A stretch of 10,519 nucleotides of DNA from Candidatus Woesearchaeota archaeon (GCA_016180275.1 JACPBN010000074.1:1-10519), one strand, 5' to 3'; shown: positions 1 through 5,808, counted from the first letter of the stretch. Notes: a model not told the origin generated them from the sequence alone. Numbers and translations: made by a program.

Positions 1-50
1 TTGGTTTCACATTTGAGGCATATTATGTTTATCATATACAGCAGAAAGTA

Positions 51-70
51 CTATTACTATAAAATACTTT
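51..70 (+). promoter_or_regulatory. TATA-box promoter candidate for the GDPD-like gene
   Basis: The segment TATAAAATA lies at 58-66 in an AT-rich context. Archaeal transcription starts about 25-28 bases downstream of the TATA centre, which predicts a start near 88-92 and a leader of about 33 bases before the ATG at 124. This supports the ATG at 124 over the TTG at 1 or the ATG at 25, both of which lie upstream of the box. Confidence 0.4.
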
Positions 71-123
71 CTGTCAGTCAAACACTAACACTACCAATAT
101 ACTTAATAACAAACTCCTCTATT

Positions 124-1275
124 ATGTCAACTCCAGATGAAGATAAGGACAGAGAACGTAGAGAACTTGAAATGATGGAGATAAAACTTCAAGAATATTT
201 GAAACAATTGGAAAGTGATAATAAATTTCTCAAACATGAACACGAGGAGGATATCAAAATTATTAGCAACAATTTGGGTTGTGCCATCGTAGGTTTACTT
301 TTTGTAGGGGCTATAGCTGCTATACCAGAAGGTATATATAAATCAGCAGTAGATGGAGCACGTTATCTAACAAGGAAATTTATAGATAATCCTCTAAAAG
401 CACTAACTAAAAAAGAAAATGAACCGCAGCCTGATGCAGGAAATTTAATAGGAATCATTGATCCAAGAGAAGAATTCCTTGTAGTCAAACATAGTCATTT
501 AAATGTTGCAGATATTAATTTAGAGAAAGTTATTGAGCAAGCAGTTGCATTAGAGAGGCATACTAATGGCAGAGAAGTTGTTGTTGCTCTTGAAGGGGAT
601 TTAGTGCAATTAGAGAATGGAGAACCTATACTAACCCATCAAAGCTGGCATCAGGTTTCTTCAGAAAAATACAGGAAATTAAGAGAAAGTAAAATAGCCT
701 TAACCTTAGAAGAAGCTCTTGCAAAAGTAGCAGACTATAAGCAGCAAAATCCTCATAAGCGTGTTGTACTGTGTATTGAGCTAAAGCCAATTACTACTCA
801 GCAAACTATTCAAAAAGCATTATCCTTAATTAAGCAGTATGGCATAACAGATGTTTACTTTGACTCATTTTTTGGAAATAAGTTGGATCTTATCCAGCAA
901 GAAAATACAGTTCGTGGCACTAATTACCAAAGAAGCTTCCATTTATGCGGCAATGTTGGCAATGGAAAAATTTGGATTCCTGGCTATGGTCCAAAGCAAG
1001 GCTATGATGTTATAACGGTTCCTAAACCAGTATCAATTGGAAAATTAGATGGGCCTGTTATATATGGTGCAGTTGGAAGTGTAGAGCAGTTAGCTAGACT
1101 TGCAGAAGATCCAGATACAGTTGGCGCATATGTCAGGCTTAGAGAAGGCAGCGGCTTAAGAGGAGTTGCAACTATGCTTTGGAATTCTATGACAAACCTT
1201 AAGAATTTAAGGCATGGCGGAGTTGATCCTGAGTTACATGCTGTGCCTGCATATGCAGGTGCAGCAGCTAGATAA
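124..1275 (+). CDS. Membrane-anchored glycerophosphodiester phosphodiesterase-like protein
   Basis: The product has 383 residues. Residues 5-48 are highly charged with heptad-like spacing and probably form a coiled coil. Residues 51-67 (LGCAIVGLLFVGAIAAI) form one membrane segment. From about residue 108 the pattern fits the GDPD/PLC-like TIM barrel: H123 and H125 near the first strand, E157-x-D159 and then NGEPILTH ending in H172 (metal site and general acid of the family), TLEEAL at 194-199, and IELKP with E219 and K221. The canonical HRG motif is altered to HSH, so the usual arginine is missing and activity is uncertain. If active, it would hydrolyse glycerophosphodiesters or a related phosphodiester at the membrane surface; archaeal ether-lipid head groups are a possible source (inference). 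The reading frame is open back to base 1. ATG 124 was chosen because a TATA box lies at 58-66; there is no clear Shine-Dalgarno site. The tail is alanine-rich (PAYAGAAAR). Confidence 0.6.
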   Translation: MSTPDEDKDRERRELEMMEIKLQEYLKQLESDNKFLKHEHEEDIKIISNNLGCAIVGLLFVGAIAAIPEGIYKSAVDGARYLTRKFIDNPLKALTKKENEPQPDAGNLIGIIDPREEFLVVKHSHLNVADINLEKVIEQAVALERHTNGREVVVALEGDLVQLENGEPILTHQSWHQVSSEKYRKLRESKIALTLEEALAKVADYKQQNPHKRVVLCIELKPITTQQTIQKALSLIKQYGITDVYFDSFFGNKLDLIQQENTVRGTNYQRSFHLCGNVGNGKIWIPGYGPKQGYDVITVPKPVSIGKLDGPVIYGAVGSVEQLARLAEDPDTVGAYVRLREGSGLRGVATMLWNSMTNLKNLRHGGVDPELHAVPAYAGAAAR

Positions 1276-1285
1276 TCTGATATCT

Positions 1286-1340
1286 TATAGCTGCAGCTTT
1301 TAGCTATAATAATCGCACATTTTTATAATCGCATATTTTT
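1286..1340 (+). terminator. Possible terminator after the GDPD-like gene
   Basis: A 7-bp inverted repeat, TATAGCT at 1286-1292 and AGCTATA at 1302-1308, is followed by T-runs at 1320-1324 and 1336-1340. Archaeal termination depends mainly on T-tracts, so the T-runs matter more than the hairpin. The 9-base word ATAATCGCA occurs at 1309-1317 and again at 1325-1333, giving a minor 16-base direct duplication within this stretch. Confidence 0.3.
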
Positions 1341-1359
1341 GCGCAAATTTTAAAATTAT

Positions 1360-1375
1360 AAACTTTACATTATAA
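1360..1375 (+). promoter_or_regulatory. BRE/TATA-like element upstream of the candidate ncRNA
   Basis: AAACTTTACATTATAA is 15/16 identical to the element before the gene starting at 1710. A TATA centre near 1372 predicts transcription starting near 1398-1400, about ten bases before the long stem that begins at 1408-1412. A second TATA-like word, TTTATAAAG at 1403-1411, overlaps the stem start and would give a later start that excludes the 5' arm. Confidence 0.35.
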
Positions 1376-1407
1376 GTATTTCTTTAGCTAATGTGCTCAA
1401 ATTTTAT

Positions 1408-1609
1408 AAAGCAGTGGCGACTGCCGACGAACACTGACTAAGCTTATGTAAGAGTTGCTCCTCCTCTACAATTGGGAAGTAGATGTGAAAATAAGAATAT
1501 ATTGCGTGTTTAGTTAGTAAATGGTTATATTGATTGCATTGCCCGTCGCAACTTAGTATAGTTTTTGTGGAATTGTGTTCGTCAAAGAATGGCAGTCGCC
1601 ACTGTTTTT
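1408..1609 (+). ncRNA. Candidate structured ncRNA (or MITE-like inverted-repeat element)
   Basis: The ends are strongly complementary. CAGTGGCGACTGCC at 1412-1425 pairs perfectly with GGCAGTCGCCACTG at 1591-1604. The helix extends outward by a G-T wobble and three A-T pairs (1408-1411 with 1605-1608). After a 7-base bulge on the 3' side (AAAGAAT, 1584-1590), GACGAACAC at 1426-1434 pairs perfectly with GTGTTCGTC at 1575-1583. Inside, ACTAAG 1437-1442 can pair with CTTAGT 1552-1557, TTGC 1455-1458 with GCAA 1548-1551, and TCTAC 1465-1469 with GTAGA 1479-1483 as a small hairpin. The arms are clearly GC-richer than their surroundings, as structural RNAs often are in AT-rich genomes. A promoter-like element precedes it and TTTTT at 1605-1609 follows. 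No open reading frame of useful length lies inside. Motifs of RNase P RNA, SRP RNA or tRNA were not recognised. A MITE with terminal inverted repeats remains possible, though no flanking duplication is evident. Strand is inferred from the T-run and promoter. Confidence 0.45.
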
Positions 1610-1650
1610 GATGTCGTTATAGCTAAACAAATTATAAACTTTACTTTATT

Positions 1651-1667
1651 AAACTTTACTTTATAAT
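1651..1667 (+). promoter_or_regulatory. BRE/TATA promoter of the EEP-family gene
   Basis: AAACTTTACTTTATAAT has a TATA core TTTATAAT at 1660-1667. The predicted transcription start is near 1689-1692, leaving a leader of about 20 bases before the ATG at 1710. No Shine-Dalgarno site is visible in that leader. Confidence 0.45.
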
Positions 1668-1709
1668 AGGAAGCTTTATTAACCTCAATGATTTATTTTC
1701 ATCAAAAAG

Positions 1710-2477
1710 ATGATTAAGTTAATCTGCTACAACATTGAATACTGCGAAGGTATTGAATGTTTATGGTATCAATATCTCAAATTCTGGAAAATATTTTTCC
1801 CTCCAAAAAACTTAGACCTAAATATAGTCAATGCTTTGAAAAAATTAAAGCCAGATATAGTGGCATTAGTAGAAGTTGACACAGGCTCTTTCCGCGCAAA
1901 AAAGGATGAGGTTGTGTTCTTTGGAAATAAACTTGGGATGAATAACCTTATAGAAATGGTTAAATACCCTTTTCATGGCTGGCTTAGGCTATTTCATTAT
2001 GTGCCAATCCTAAATAAGCAGGCAAATGCAATACTTACAAAATATAAATTTTCTAATGTAAAATACCATGTTTTTCATGAAGGCACTAAGCGCCTTGTAA
2101 TAGAGGCAACAGTTTATTGCCCAAAAAGAGTCACTTTGCTGTTAGCGCATCTTGCACTTGGAGGAAAAACCCGCAAAAAGCAGATAGATGAGCTAATTAA
2201 GATTGTTAACAGCATAAAATCGCCTGTTATACTTATGGGTGACTTTAATACATTTCATGGAGAGCAGGAAATCAGGCAATTGCTAAAAAAAACCCATCTT
2301 AAAGACAAAATGCATCTAGACAAATATTCACTTGGGTTAACTCAGCCTACATGGCATCCCATACGAAGGCTTGATTATGTGTTAACTTCCCCTCAGATAA
2401 AAGTAAATAAATATAGCGTTTTGAACTTTCATTTCTCAGACCATATGCCTTTATATGTTGAGTTTGCAGTAAAATAG
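1710..2477 (+). CDS. Endonuclease/exonuclease/phosphatase (EEP) family hydrolase
   Basis: The product has 255 residues, a normal length for a single EEP (DNase I-like) domain with no extra domain. All family signatures are present in order: N8 in LICYNIE, E55 in ALVEVD (metal ligand), H147 in LLAHLALG, D178 and N180 in MGDFNT, D222 in RRLDYVL, and the D244-H245 pair in FSDHMPL. It should be a Mg-dependent phosphoesterase; the fold covers AP endonucleases, nucleases, lipid phosphatases and sphingomyelinases, and the sequence does not settle the substrate. There is no signal peptide. A stretch rich in aromatic residues at 86-101 (after MVKYPFHGWLRLF) and a Trp/Tyr-rich N-terminal loop at 17-30 could contact a membrane or a nucleobase (inference). 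The start at 1710 has no Shine-Dalgarno site, but the first strand begins directly at MIKLICYN, as is typical for the family. The next gene starts 55 bases downstream. Confidence 0.85.
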   Translation: MIKLICYNIEYCEGIECLWYQYLKFWKIFFPPKNLDLNIVNALKKLKPDIVALVEVDTGSFRAKKDEVVFFGNKLGMNNLIEMVKYPFHGWLRLFHYVPILNKQANAILTKYKFSNVKYHVFHEGTKRLVIEATVYCPKRVTLLLAHLALGGKTRKKQIDELIKIVNSIKSPVILMGDFNTFHGEQEIRQLLKKTHLKDKMHLDKYSLGLTQPTWHPIRRLDYVLTSPQIKVNKYSVLNFHFSDHMPLYVEFAVK

Positions 2478-2500
2478 ATACGATGTAGATATATCCGCAA

Positions 2501-2510
2501 ATTTTTTAAA
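2501..2510 (+). promoter_or_regulatory. TATA-like box and T6 run before the small membrane protein
   Basis: ATTTTTTAAA lies 24-31 bases upstream of the ATG at 2533, the expected spacing for a leaderless archaeal transcript starting at or next to the A of the ATG. The T6 run may also help end the upstream transcript. No Shine-Dalgarno site precedes the ATG, which fits leaderless translation. Confidence 0.4.
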
Positions 2511-2532
2511 CACAATGAGAATTTTATAAGTT

Positions 2533-2814
2533 ATGGTAGTAGGATTAATAGCTATTAGTATTGTATTGCTCATATTTGATATCTCCCTATTCTTTTATAG
2601 CAGTAATCACGGAATAAGGGCTGTTTACAATGCAACATATGCATGGAAGATAGATCTTGTTGCGATTATAGCTGGCTCATATATTATGATTATAAGCTAC
2701 TATTTGTACACAAAAGACTATCATGCTATCTTGCTTGCCTCGCTCTTTTCAATAGGCGCAGTTATATCAATGATGCATCTTGCTAAATGGATTGTAAGAG
2801 CAGTGAAGAGATAG
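2533..2814 (+). CDS. Small three-helix membrane protein, function unknown
   Basis: The product has 93 residues and is almost entirely hydrophobic, with likely membrane segments at about 2-22, 41-59 and 65-84 and a basic tail (RAVKR). A polar loop at 23-40 (SSNHGIRAVYNATYAWK) carries one histidine and several aromatic residues. There is no cleavable signal and no motif I recognise, so no function is assigned. It lies between the EEP-family gene (55 bases upstream) and the triosephosphate isomerase gene (112 bases downstream) on the same strand. The TATA-like box at 2501-2510 suggests its own leaderless transcript. The opposite strand has no competing gene here. Confidence 0.6.
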   Translation: MVVGLIAISIVLLIFDISLFFYSSNHGIRAVYNATYAWKIDLVAIIAGSYIMIISYYLYTKDYHAILLASLFSIGAVISMMHLAKWIVRAVKR

Positions 2815-2915
2815 AATAAGCTTGTACAGTGGAGAATAAGCAAATTATGCCAATTACAGACTAAAATGTATGCAAAATAAAAACCATTAAATACTAAATA
2901 ATTATCTCTTTTCTT

Positions 2916-2922
2916 AAGGTGG
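2916..2922 (+). promoter_or_regulatory. Strong Shine-Dalgarno site of tpiA
   Basis: AAGGTGG, four bases before the ATG at 2927, matches the 3' end of archaeal 16S rRNA well and fixes the start. A possible TATA box is TTAAATAC at 2888-2895, which would place the transcript start just at the ribosome-binding site. Confidence 0.6.
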
Positions 2923-2926
2923 CAAT

Positions 2927-3667
2927 ATGAAAGATAGAATTCCGTTAATTGCAGGCAACTGGAAGATGAATAAGACTAATTCTGAAGCTGTTGGGTTAGT
3001 TAAGAAATTAAAAGTTATTGTGAAGAATATTAAAGCAAATCAAAGAGAGATCGTTGTCTGTCCTGCATTTACTGCATTAAGCGATGTGGCAAAAGAGCTT
3101 GGAAAGGAAAAAAACACAAACATATCCTTAGGCGCCCAAAATTTGCATTTTGAAGACTCTGGCGCATTTACAGGAGAAGTGTCTGCGCAGATGTTAAAAG
3201 AAATTGGCTGTAAATATGTTATTATAGGGCATTCTGAGCGCAGACAATTATGTGGAGAGATTAATGCCGGCGTTAACAAAAAGATTTTTGCTGCGCTTAA
3301 GCATGGCTTGATTCCGATTGTTTGTGTAGGAGAAACTCTCGCTGAACGTGAAAAAAATAAGACGAAAGATGTTATTAAAAAACAGATCTCTGAAAGCATT
3401 AGCAATGTCAATGTTGATAAGATAGTCATTGCTTATGAGCCAGTCTGGGCGATTGGAACAGGAAAGACTGCAACGCCTGAGCAGGCACAGGAAGTACATG
3501 CACTTATCAGGTCATTGATAAAATCAAATTCAGCCAGAATTCTATATGGCGGCAGCGTAAAGCCTGATAATATTAAAGAATTAATGGTACAGAAAGACAT
3601 TGACGGAGCATTAGTTGGCGGAGCTTCATTAGATGCTGAGAGTTTTGCTAAGATTGTGGAATGTTGA
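2927..3667 (+). CDS. tpiA: Triosephosphate isomerase
   Basis: This enzyme interconverts dihydroxyacetone phosphate and glyceraldehyde 3-phosphate in the cytoplasm, in glycolysis and gluconeogenesis. The 246-residue barrel has every catalytic element: N11 and K13 in AGNWKMN, H102 in GHSERR (electrophile), E171 in AYEPVWAIGTGK (catalytic base), phosphate loop 6 at 172-180, Y207-GGS at 207-210 and the GG pair at 231-232. The length and the YEPVWAIGTG loop are of the bacterial/eukaryotic type (about 250 residues); the classical archaeal enzyme is shorter, at about 220-230 residues. This suggests an old transfer from bacteria. The protein stops soon after the last helix (AKIVEC), so the C-terminus is slightly short but the fold is complete. 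The start is set by the AAGGTGG site four bases upstream. The gene ends 65 bases from the convergent MgtE-like gene. Confidence 0.97.
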   Translation: MKDRIPLIAGNWKMNKTNSEAVGLVKKLKVIVKNIKANQREIVVCPAFTALSDVAKELGKEKNTNISLGAQNLHFEDSGAFTGEVSAQMLKEIGCKYVIIGHSERRQLCGEINAGVNKKIFAALKHGLIPIVCVGETLAEREKNKTKDVIKKQISESISNVNVDKIVIAYEPVWAIGTGKTATPEQAQEVHALIRSLIKSNSARILYGGSVKPDNIKELMVQKDIDGALVGGASLDAESFAKIVEC

Positions 3668-3732
3668 TATGAACAAATATTGATGAAGATTATTGTTATA
3701 AAATTCTGATTTTACATTTGTAATTTTCTATC

Positions 3733-4326
3733 TCAGAACAAGAAATGTATCATCGCTGCAAACAACAGCATTGTGCCAATATCTGCTATTGATGTTGTCA
3801 ATGGCACTAAGAAGTTATCTGGGTCTTCGTTTCTCTTATATACATACCAGCCAAATATCGTGGTAACAAAGATTAGTATCAAAAGCAATAATAATGCAGT
3901 AAACAATGTCCCCATCACAAGCCTTAACAGAAAAAATATGCTAAATAATAATCCATGCTCAAATCCTTTGATTGCAGCTATTACAAATGCACCGATGCTA
4001 AGGTATAATCCGCAGAATGTTGCAATGATCATGAGCTTTAACATTAACTCTCTCATTACAGGAGTGTGATACCAGTGCTGATCCGTTATCTTGCCAAGAT
4101 ACAGATAAGTCGTAAATTTGCTTGCCAGAATTGTGCCAAGATTGCCGATAAAATCATTTAGTGGAGTTAGTAATATAAGAAATGGAAGCAATGTAAATAA
4201 TCTTTCTTGGATTGCTTCAATGCTTGCACCACCTAAAGTATTGACTATTGAAGCGATAAGAAGAATCTTTAGGCTTTCTTTGATTATCTTATATCCAAGC
4301 CTGTGCCTTTCTAAAAAATTTGCCAA
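3733..4326 (-). CDS. MgtE/SLC41-like divalent-cation transporter membrane half (second)
   Basis: The product has 197 residues with about five hydrophobic segments. It matches the MgtE integral membrane domain: LLPFLILLTPLNDFIGNLGT at 46-65 (first pore helix with the conserved G-N-x-G) and EDPDNFLVPLTTSIADIGT at 167-185, with the DPD, TT and D182 pattern of the last pore helix that helps coordinate Mg2+ in MgtE. The N-terminal and CBS regulatory domains of bacterial MgtE are absent, so this is only the membrane part and probably pairs with the half encoded just upstream (4408-5082). Start choice: an in-frame ATG lies at 4356, but it has no ribosome-binding site and sits upstream of the start predicted from the TATA box at 4361-4372. 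The TTG at 4326 is preceded by GAGGG (4335-4339) with 8-base spacing, so I prefer TTG; the longer form would add MYIIKKREIN. Mg2+ is the likely ion; Co2+, Ni2+ or Zn2+ are not excluded. Confidence 0.8.
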   Translation of the reverse strand: MANFLERHRLGYKIIKESLKILLIASIVNTLGGASIEAIQERLFTLLPFLILLTPLNDFIGNLGTILASKFTTYLYLGKITDQHWYHTPVMRELMLKLMIIATFCGLYLSIGAFVIAAIKGFEHGLLFSIFFLLRLVMGTLFTALLLLLILIFVTTIFGWYVYKRNEDPDNFLVPLTTSIADIGTMLLFAAMIHFLF

Positions 4327-4360
4327 GTTTATTTCCCTCTTTTTTATTATATACATATAT

Positions 4361-4372
4361 ATTAATTATAAG
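4361..4372 (-). promoter_or_regulatory. Internal TATA-box candidate for the second MgtE-like gene
   Basis: Read on the minus strand this is CTTATAATTAAT. It predicts a transcript start near 4342 and a leader of about 16 bases that contains the GAGGG site at 4335-4339 before the TTG at 4326. The gene may therefore be transcribed both from here and from the operon promoter at 5722-5733. Confidence 0.35.
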
Positions 4373-4407
4373 TGTTAAATTGTTTCTAACAATGTCAGTT
4401 ATTTTAA

Positions 4408-5082
4408 TTAGATAAGCAATACTATGCCAACTATCAATGAAAGTACTCCTACAACATCCCCTACGGTTGTTATATAAGAGCCCATAATATTGTCTGGATC
4501 ATATCCATGCTTGTAGACCCAGAGTGTGCTGTATATCGTAAATGGTATCATCACTATGTTAGCGATTGTTGCTGCCAAGACAGAGAGTAGGATGATCTCA
4601 GGATTGTTTATTTTAAATATGAAATAGACTACAGCATAAGCAGCTATGCCCAGAATAATGCTTACAAATATTCCTAATAGCAAACTTGCAACTATGTTAT
4701 CAAACAGTATATGCCTTGTCTTTTTTTTATCCTTATGGCTGATTTCTCTAGTGCTTGCTGTGTTGTTGTTTTTGCCATTATTAATAGCATTAACAGCAAC
4801 CTTAACATCACCAATATGCAGCGCAGAGCTCAATCTTGCACATAATGAGCCATGGATCTCGCCCTTTAATGCAAGAAACCCTGGATAAAGAACGAATAAT
4901 CCTGGAACTATCAGCAGATTATTGCTAAAAGTGCTTAATATAGTGCCTGCCATTAAGCCGCCTGTCAATGAAACAAATTGTGTTACTGTAATTTCCTTAA
5001 AATCCTTGTCAAATAAGGTAAAGCCTGCATCTTTATTTGCAATATTTGTTTCTTTATTGTCAGCAGTTGGTTCAGAAATCAT
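4408..5082 (-). CDS. MgtE/SLC41-like divalent-cation transporter membrane half (first)
   Basis: The product has 224 residues. A polar N-terminus of about 30 residues is followed by the MgtE-type membrane domain. Residues 33-72 hold the first two helices, including LVPGLFVLYPGFLALKGEIHG, the SLC41/MgtE pore signature. A charged, asparagine-rich loop at 101-124 (NNGKNNNTASTREISHKDKK) comes next, then helices at about 126-157 and 161-190. The last helix holds GYDPDNIMGSYITTVGDVVG at 193-212, with DPD, TT and D209 at the expected Mg2+ site. There are no N or CBS domains. The gene lies 50 bases downstream of the PhoU-TrkA_C gene and upstream of a second half, resembling the two-domain SLC41 arrangement split over two genes. 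The ATG at 5082 is the only start in frame after a stop; the nearest Shine-Dalgarno (GAGGG, 5099-5103) is 16 bases away and better serves a tiny overlapping reading frame. Confidence 0.85.
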   Translation of the reverse strand: MISEPTADNKETNIANKDAGFTLFDKDFKEITVTQFVSLTGGLMAGTILSTFSNNLLIVPGLFVLYPGFLALKGEIHGSLCARLSSALHIGDVKVAVNAINNGKNNNTASTREISHKDKKKTRHILFDNIVASLLLGIFVSIILGIAAYAVVYFIFKINNPEIILLSVLAATIANIVMIPFTIYSTLWVYKHGYDPDNIMGSYITTVGDVVGVLSLIVGIVLLI

Positions 5083-5096
5083 TTTAGTTGCATCAT
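5079..5096 (-). other. Tiny leader reading frame overlapping the MgtE-like start
   Basis: The minus strand reads ATG ATG CAA CTA AAA TGA, encoding MMQLK, directly after the GAGGG site at 5099-5103. Its TGA overlaps the ATG of the MgtE-like gene as ATGA. The gene itself has no other Shine-Dalgarno site at normal distance, so ribosomes may load at the leader and reinitiate at the overlap. This could equally be chance in AT-rich sequence. Confidence 0.3.
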
Positions 5097-5132
5097 TGCC
5101 CTCTTAAAAAGTTTTTAAAATTTTTTGAAGAT

Positions 5133-5681
5133 TTATTTTCCTTCTGCAAGAGCCTTGAATAACTTGCCTGCTTCCAAGCTGCCTGTAGCAATTACCAGGT
5201 CATTTGGCAGCAATATTGTGTCTCTGTTTATCTTAAAATTCCAGCTGTCATCTCTTTGGATGGCAATTATTCTCGCGCCTGTGAATGTAGCTACTTTTGC
5301 CGCACCAACAGATTTTTTAGATAAAGTTGATTTAGGTAAAATCTTCTCTACAATAACTCTCTTATCAGTACTTTCCAGGATATCATTGACAATGTCCGGC
5401 AGCTCTTTTGCTTTGGAAAGTTCTGCTATCTGCAAAGCTGAATTTGCAATATCCTTGATGTAATCGATCAGATCCATGAGCATCATGCGCTGCTCATCAC
5501 TCTCTCTTACTTTAAACAAAATTTTTACTGTCTCTTCTTCCAGATGCTTGATGGTATGATGAAGTTCCTCAACTTCTTTTAGGATAATTGGCTCTTTTAA
5601 GAAGATAGCTGTGTATCCCAGATCAACCATAAGCTCAGAGATATTTTTCATCTCAAGAACATTGTCTTTAATGTTTCGCAT
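5133..5681 (-). CDS. PhoU-like/TrkA_C (RCK_C) regulatory protein
   Basis: The product has 182 residues, is soluble and has two parts. Residues 1-105 are helical with the PhoU-like pattern (NIKDNVLEMKNISELMVDLG, then a long charged helix HHTIKHLEEETVKILFKV). Residues 107-180 match the TrkA C-terminal/RCK_C domain: LSKKSVGAAKVATFTGARIIAI, then RDDSW, and NDLVIATGSLEAGKLF. RCK_C domains bind small ligands and gate ion channels and transporters; no pore or nucleotide-binding RCK_N part is present here. Its position as first gene of a set with two MgtE-like halves suggests that it is their detached gating or sensing subunit (inference). The start is ATG 5681: a GTG nine bases earlier (5690) is part of the Shine-Dalgarno site GAGGTG (5688-5693), not a start. 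A promoter lies at 5722-5733. Confidence 0.8.
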   Translation of the reverse strand: MRNIKDNVLEMKNISELMVDLGYTAIFLKEPIILKEVEELHHTIKHLEEETVKILFKVRESDEQRMMLMDLIDYIKDIANSALQIAELSKAKELPDIVNDILESTDKRVIVEKILPKSTLSKKSVGAAKVATFTGARIIAIQRDDSWNFKINRDTILLPNDLVIATGSLEAGKLFKALAEGK

Positions 5682-5687
5682 AGTAAA

Positions 5688-5693
5688 CACCTC
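5688..5693 (-). promoter_or_regulatory. Shine-Dalgarno site deciding the PhoU-TrkA_C start
   Basis: The minus strand reads GAGGTG, then TTTACT, then the ATG at 5681, giving six-base spacing. The site contains the GTG that would otherwise be called as an upstream start. Confidence 0.6.
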
Positions 5694-5721
5694 TTTTTGT
5701 AATAAAATTGTGGTTAATTAT

Positions 5722-5733
5722 CCTTTTTATAAG
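5722..5733 (-). promoter_or_regulatory. TATA-box promoter of the PhoU-TrkA_C/MgtE operon
   Basis: The minus strand reads CTTATAAAAAGG, a good archaeal TATA box. The predicted start is near 5702, giving a leader of about 20 bases that includes the GAGGTG site. It is divergent from the methyltransferase promoter at 5796-5808, about 70 bases away. Confidence 0.5.
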
Positions 5734-5795
5734 TAAGCACTATTTTAATTCTTGTATAAATTATAACTTTATAAGACTTTCTGCTCTCATTGCCA

Positions 5796-5808
5796 AATAT
5801 TTATAAAC
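5796..5808 (+). promoter_or_regulatory. BRE/TATA promoter of the methyltransferase gene
   Basis: AATATTTATAAAC, preceded by GCCA, is close to the archaeal BRE/TATA consensus. It predicts a start near 5830 and therefore a long leader of about 127 bases carrying the tandem repeats at 5868-5957. A weaker TATA-like word lies at 5766-5775 (ACTTTATAAG). Confidence 0.45.

Larger units (their letters stand above)
1353..1666. repeat. Dispersed AT-rich direct repeat around the structured element
   Basis: The 16-base word AAATTATAAACTTTAC occurs at 1353-1368 and 1629-1644. A related core, AAACTTTAC[A/T]TTATAA, occurs at 1360-1375 and 1651-1666 (15 of 16 identical), with an extra partial copy at 1636-1650. 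The copies lie on both sides of the inverted-repeat element at 1408-1609 but do not abut it, so they are not a simple target-site duplication. The simplest reading is that the same BRE/TATA-like promoter sequence was used or copied twice. Confidence 0.5.

Noticed and set aside
1..123. N-terminal extension of the GDPD-like protein from the TTG at 1 or the ATG at 25.
   Set aside because: The encoded stretch is low-complexity and lies upstream of the TATA box at 58-66; ATG 124 gives a normal polar, coiled-coil start.
1408..1609. RNase P RNA, SRP RNA or a box C/D RNA.
   Set aside because: I could not find the conserved RNase P P4 sequences, the SRP helix 8 motif or paired C and D boxes; by-eye inspection is not decisive.
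1369..1628. Target-site duplication formed by the 16-base direct repeats around the structured element.
   Set aside because: The repeats lie about 40 and 20 bases away from the stem ends instead of abutting them, and they resemble promoter elements.
3040..3499. Two minus-strand reading frames opposite tpiA.
   Set aside because: They overlap a fully motif-supported isomerase, have no family pattern and no ribosome-binding site that I can see.
5688..5690. GTG as start of the PhoU-TrkA_C protein.
   Set aside because: It is part of the Shine-Dalgarno site GAGGTG, six bases before the ATG at 5681.
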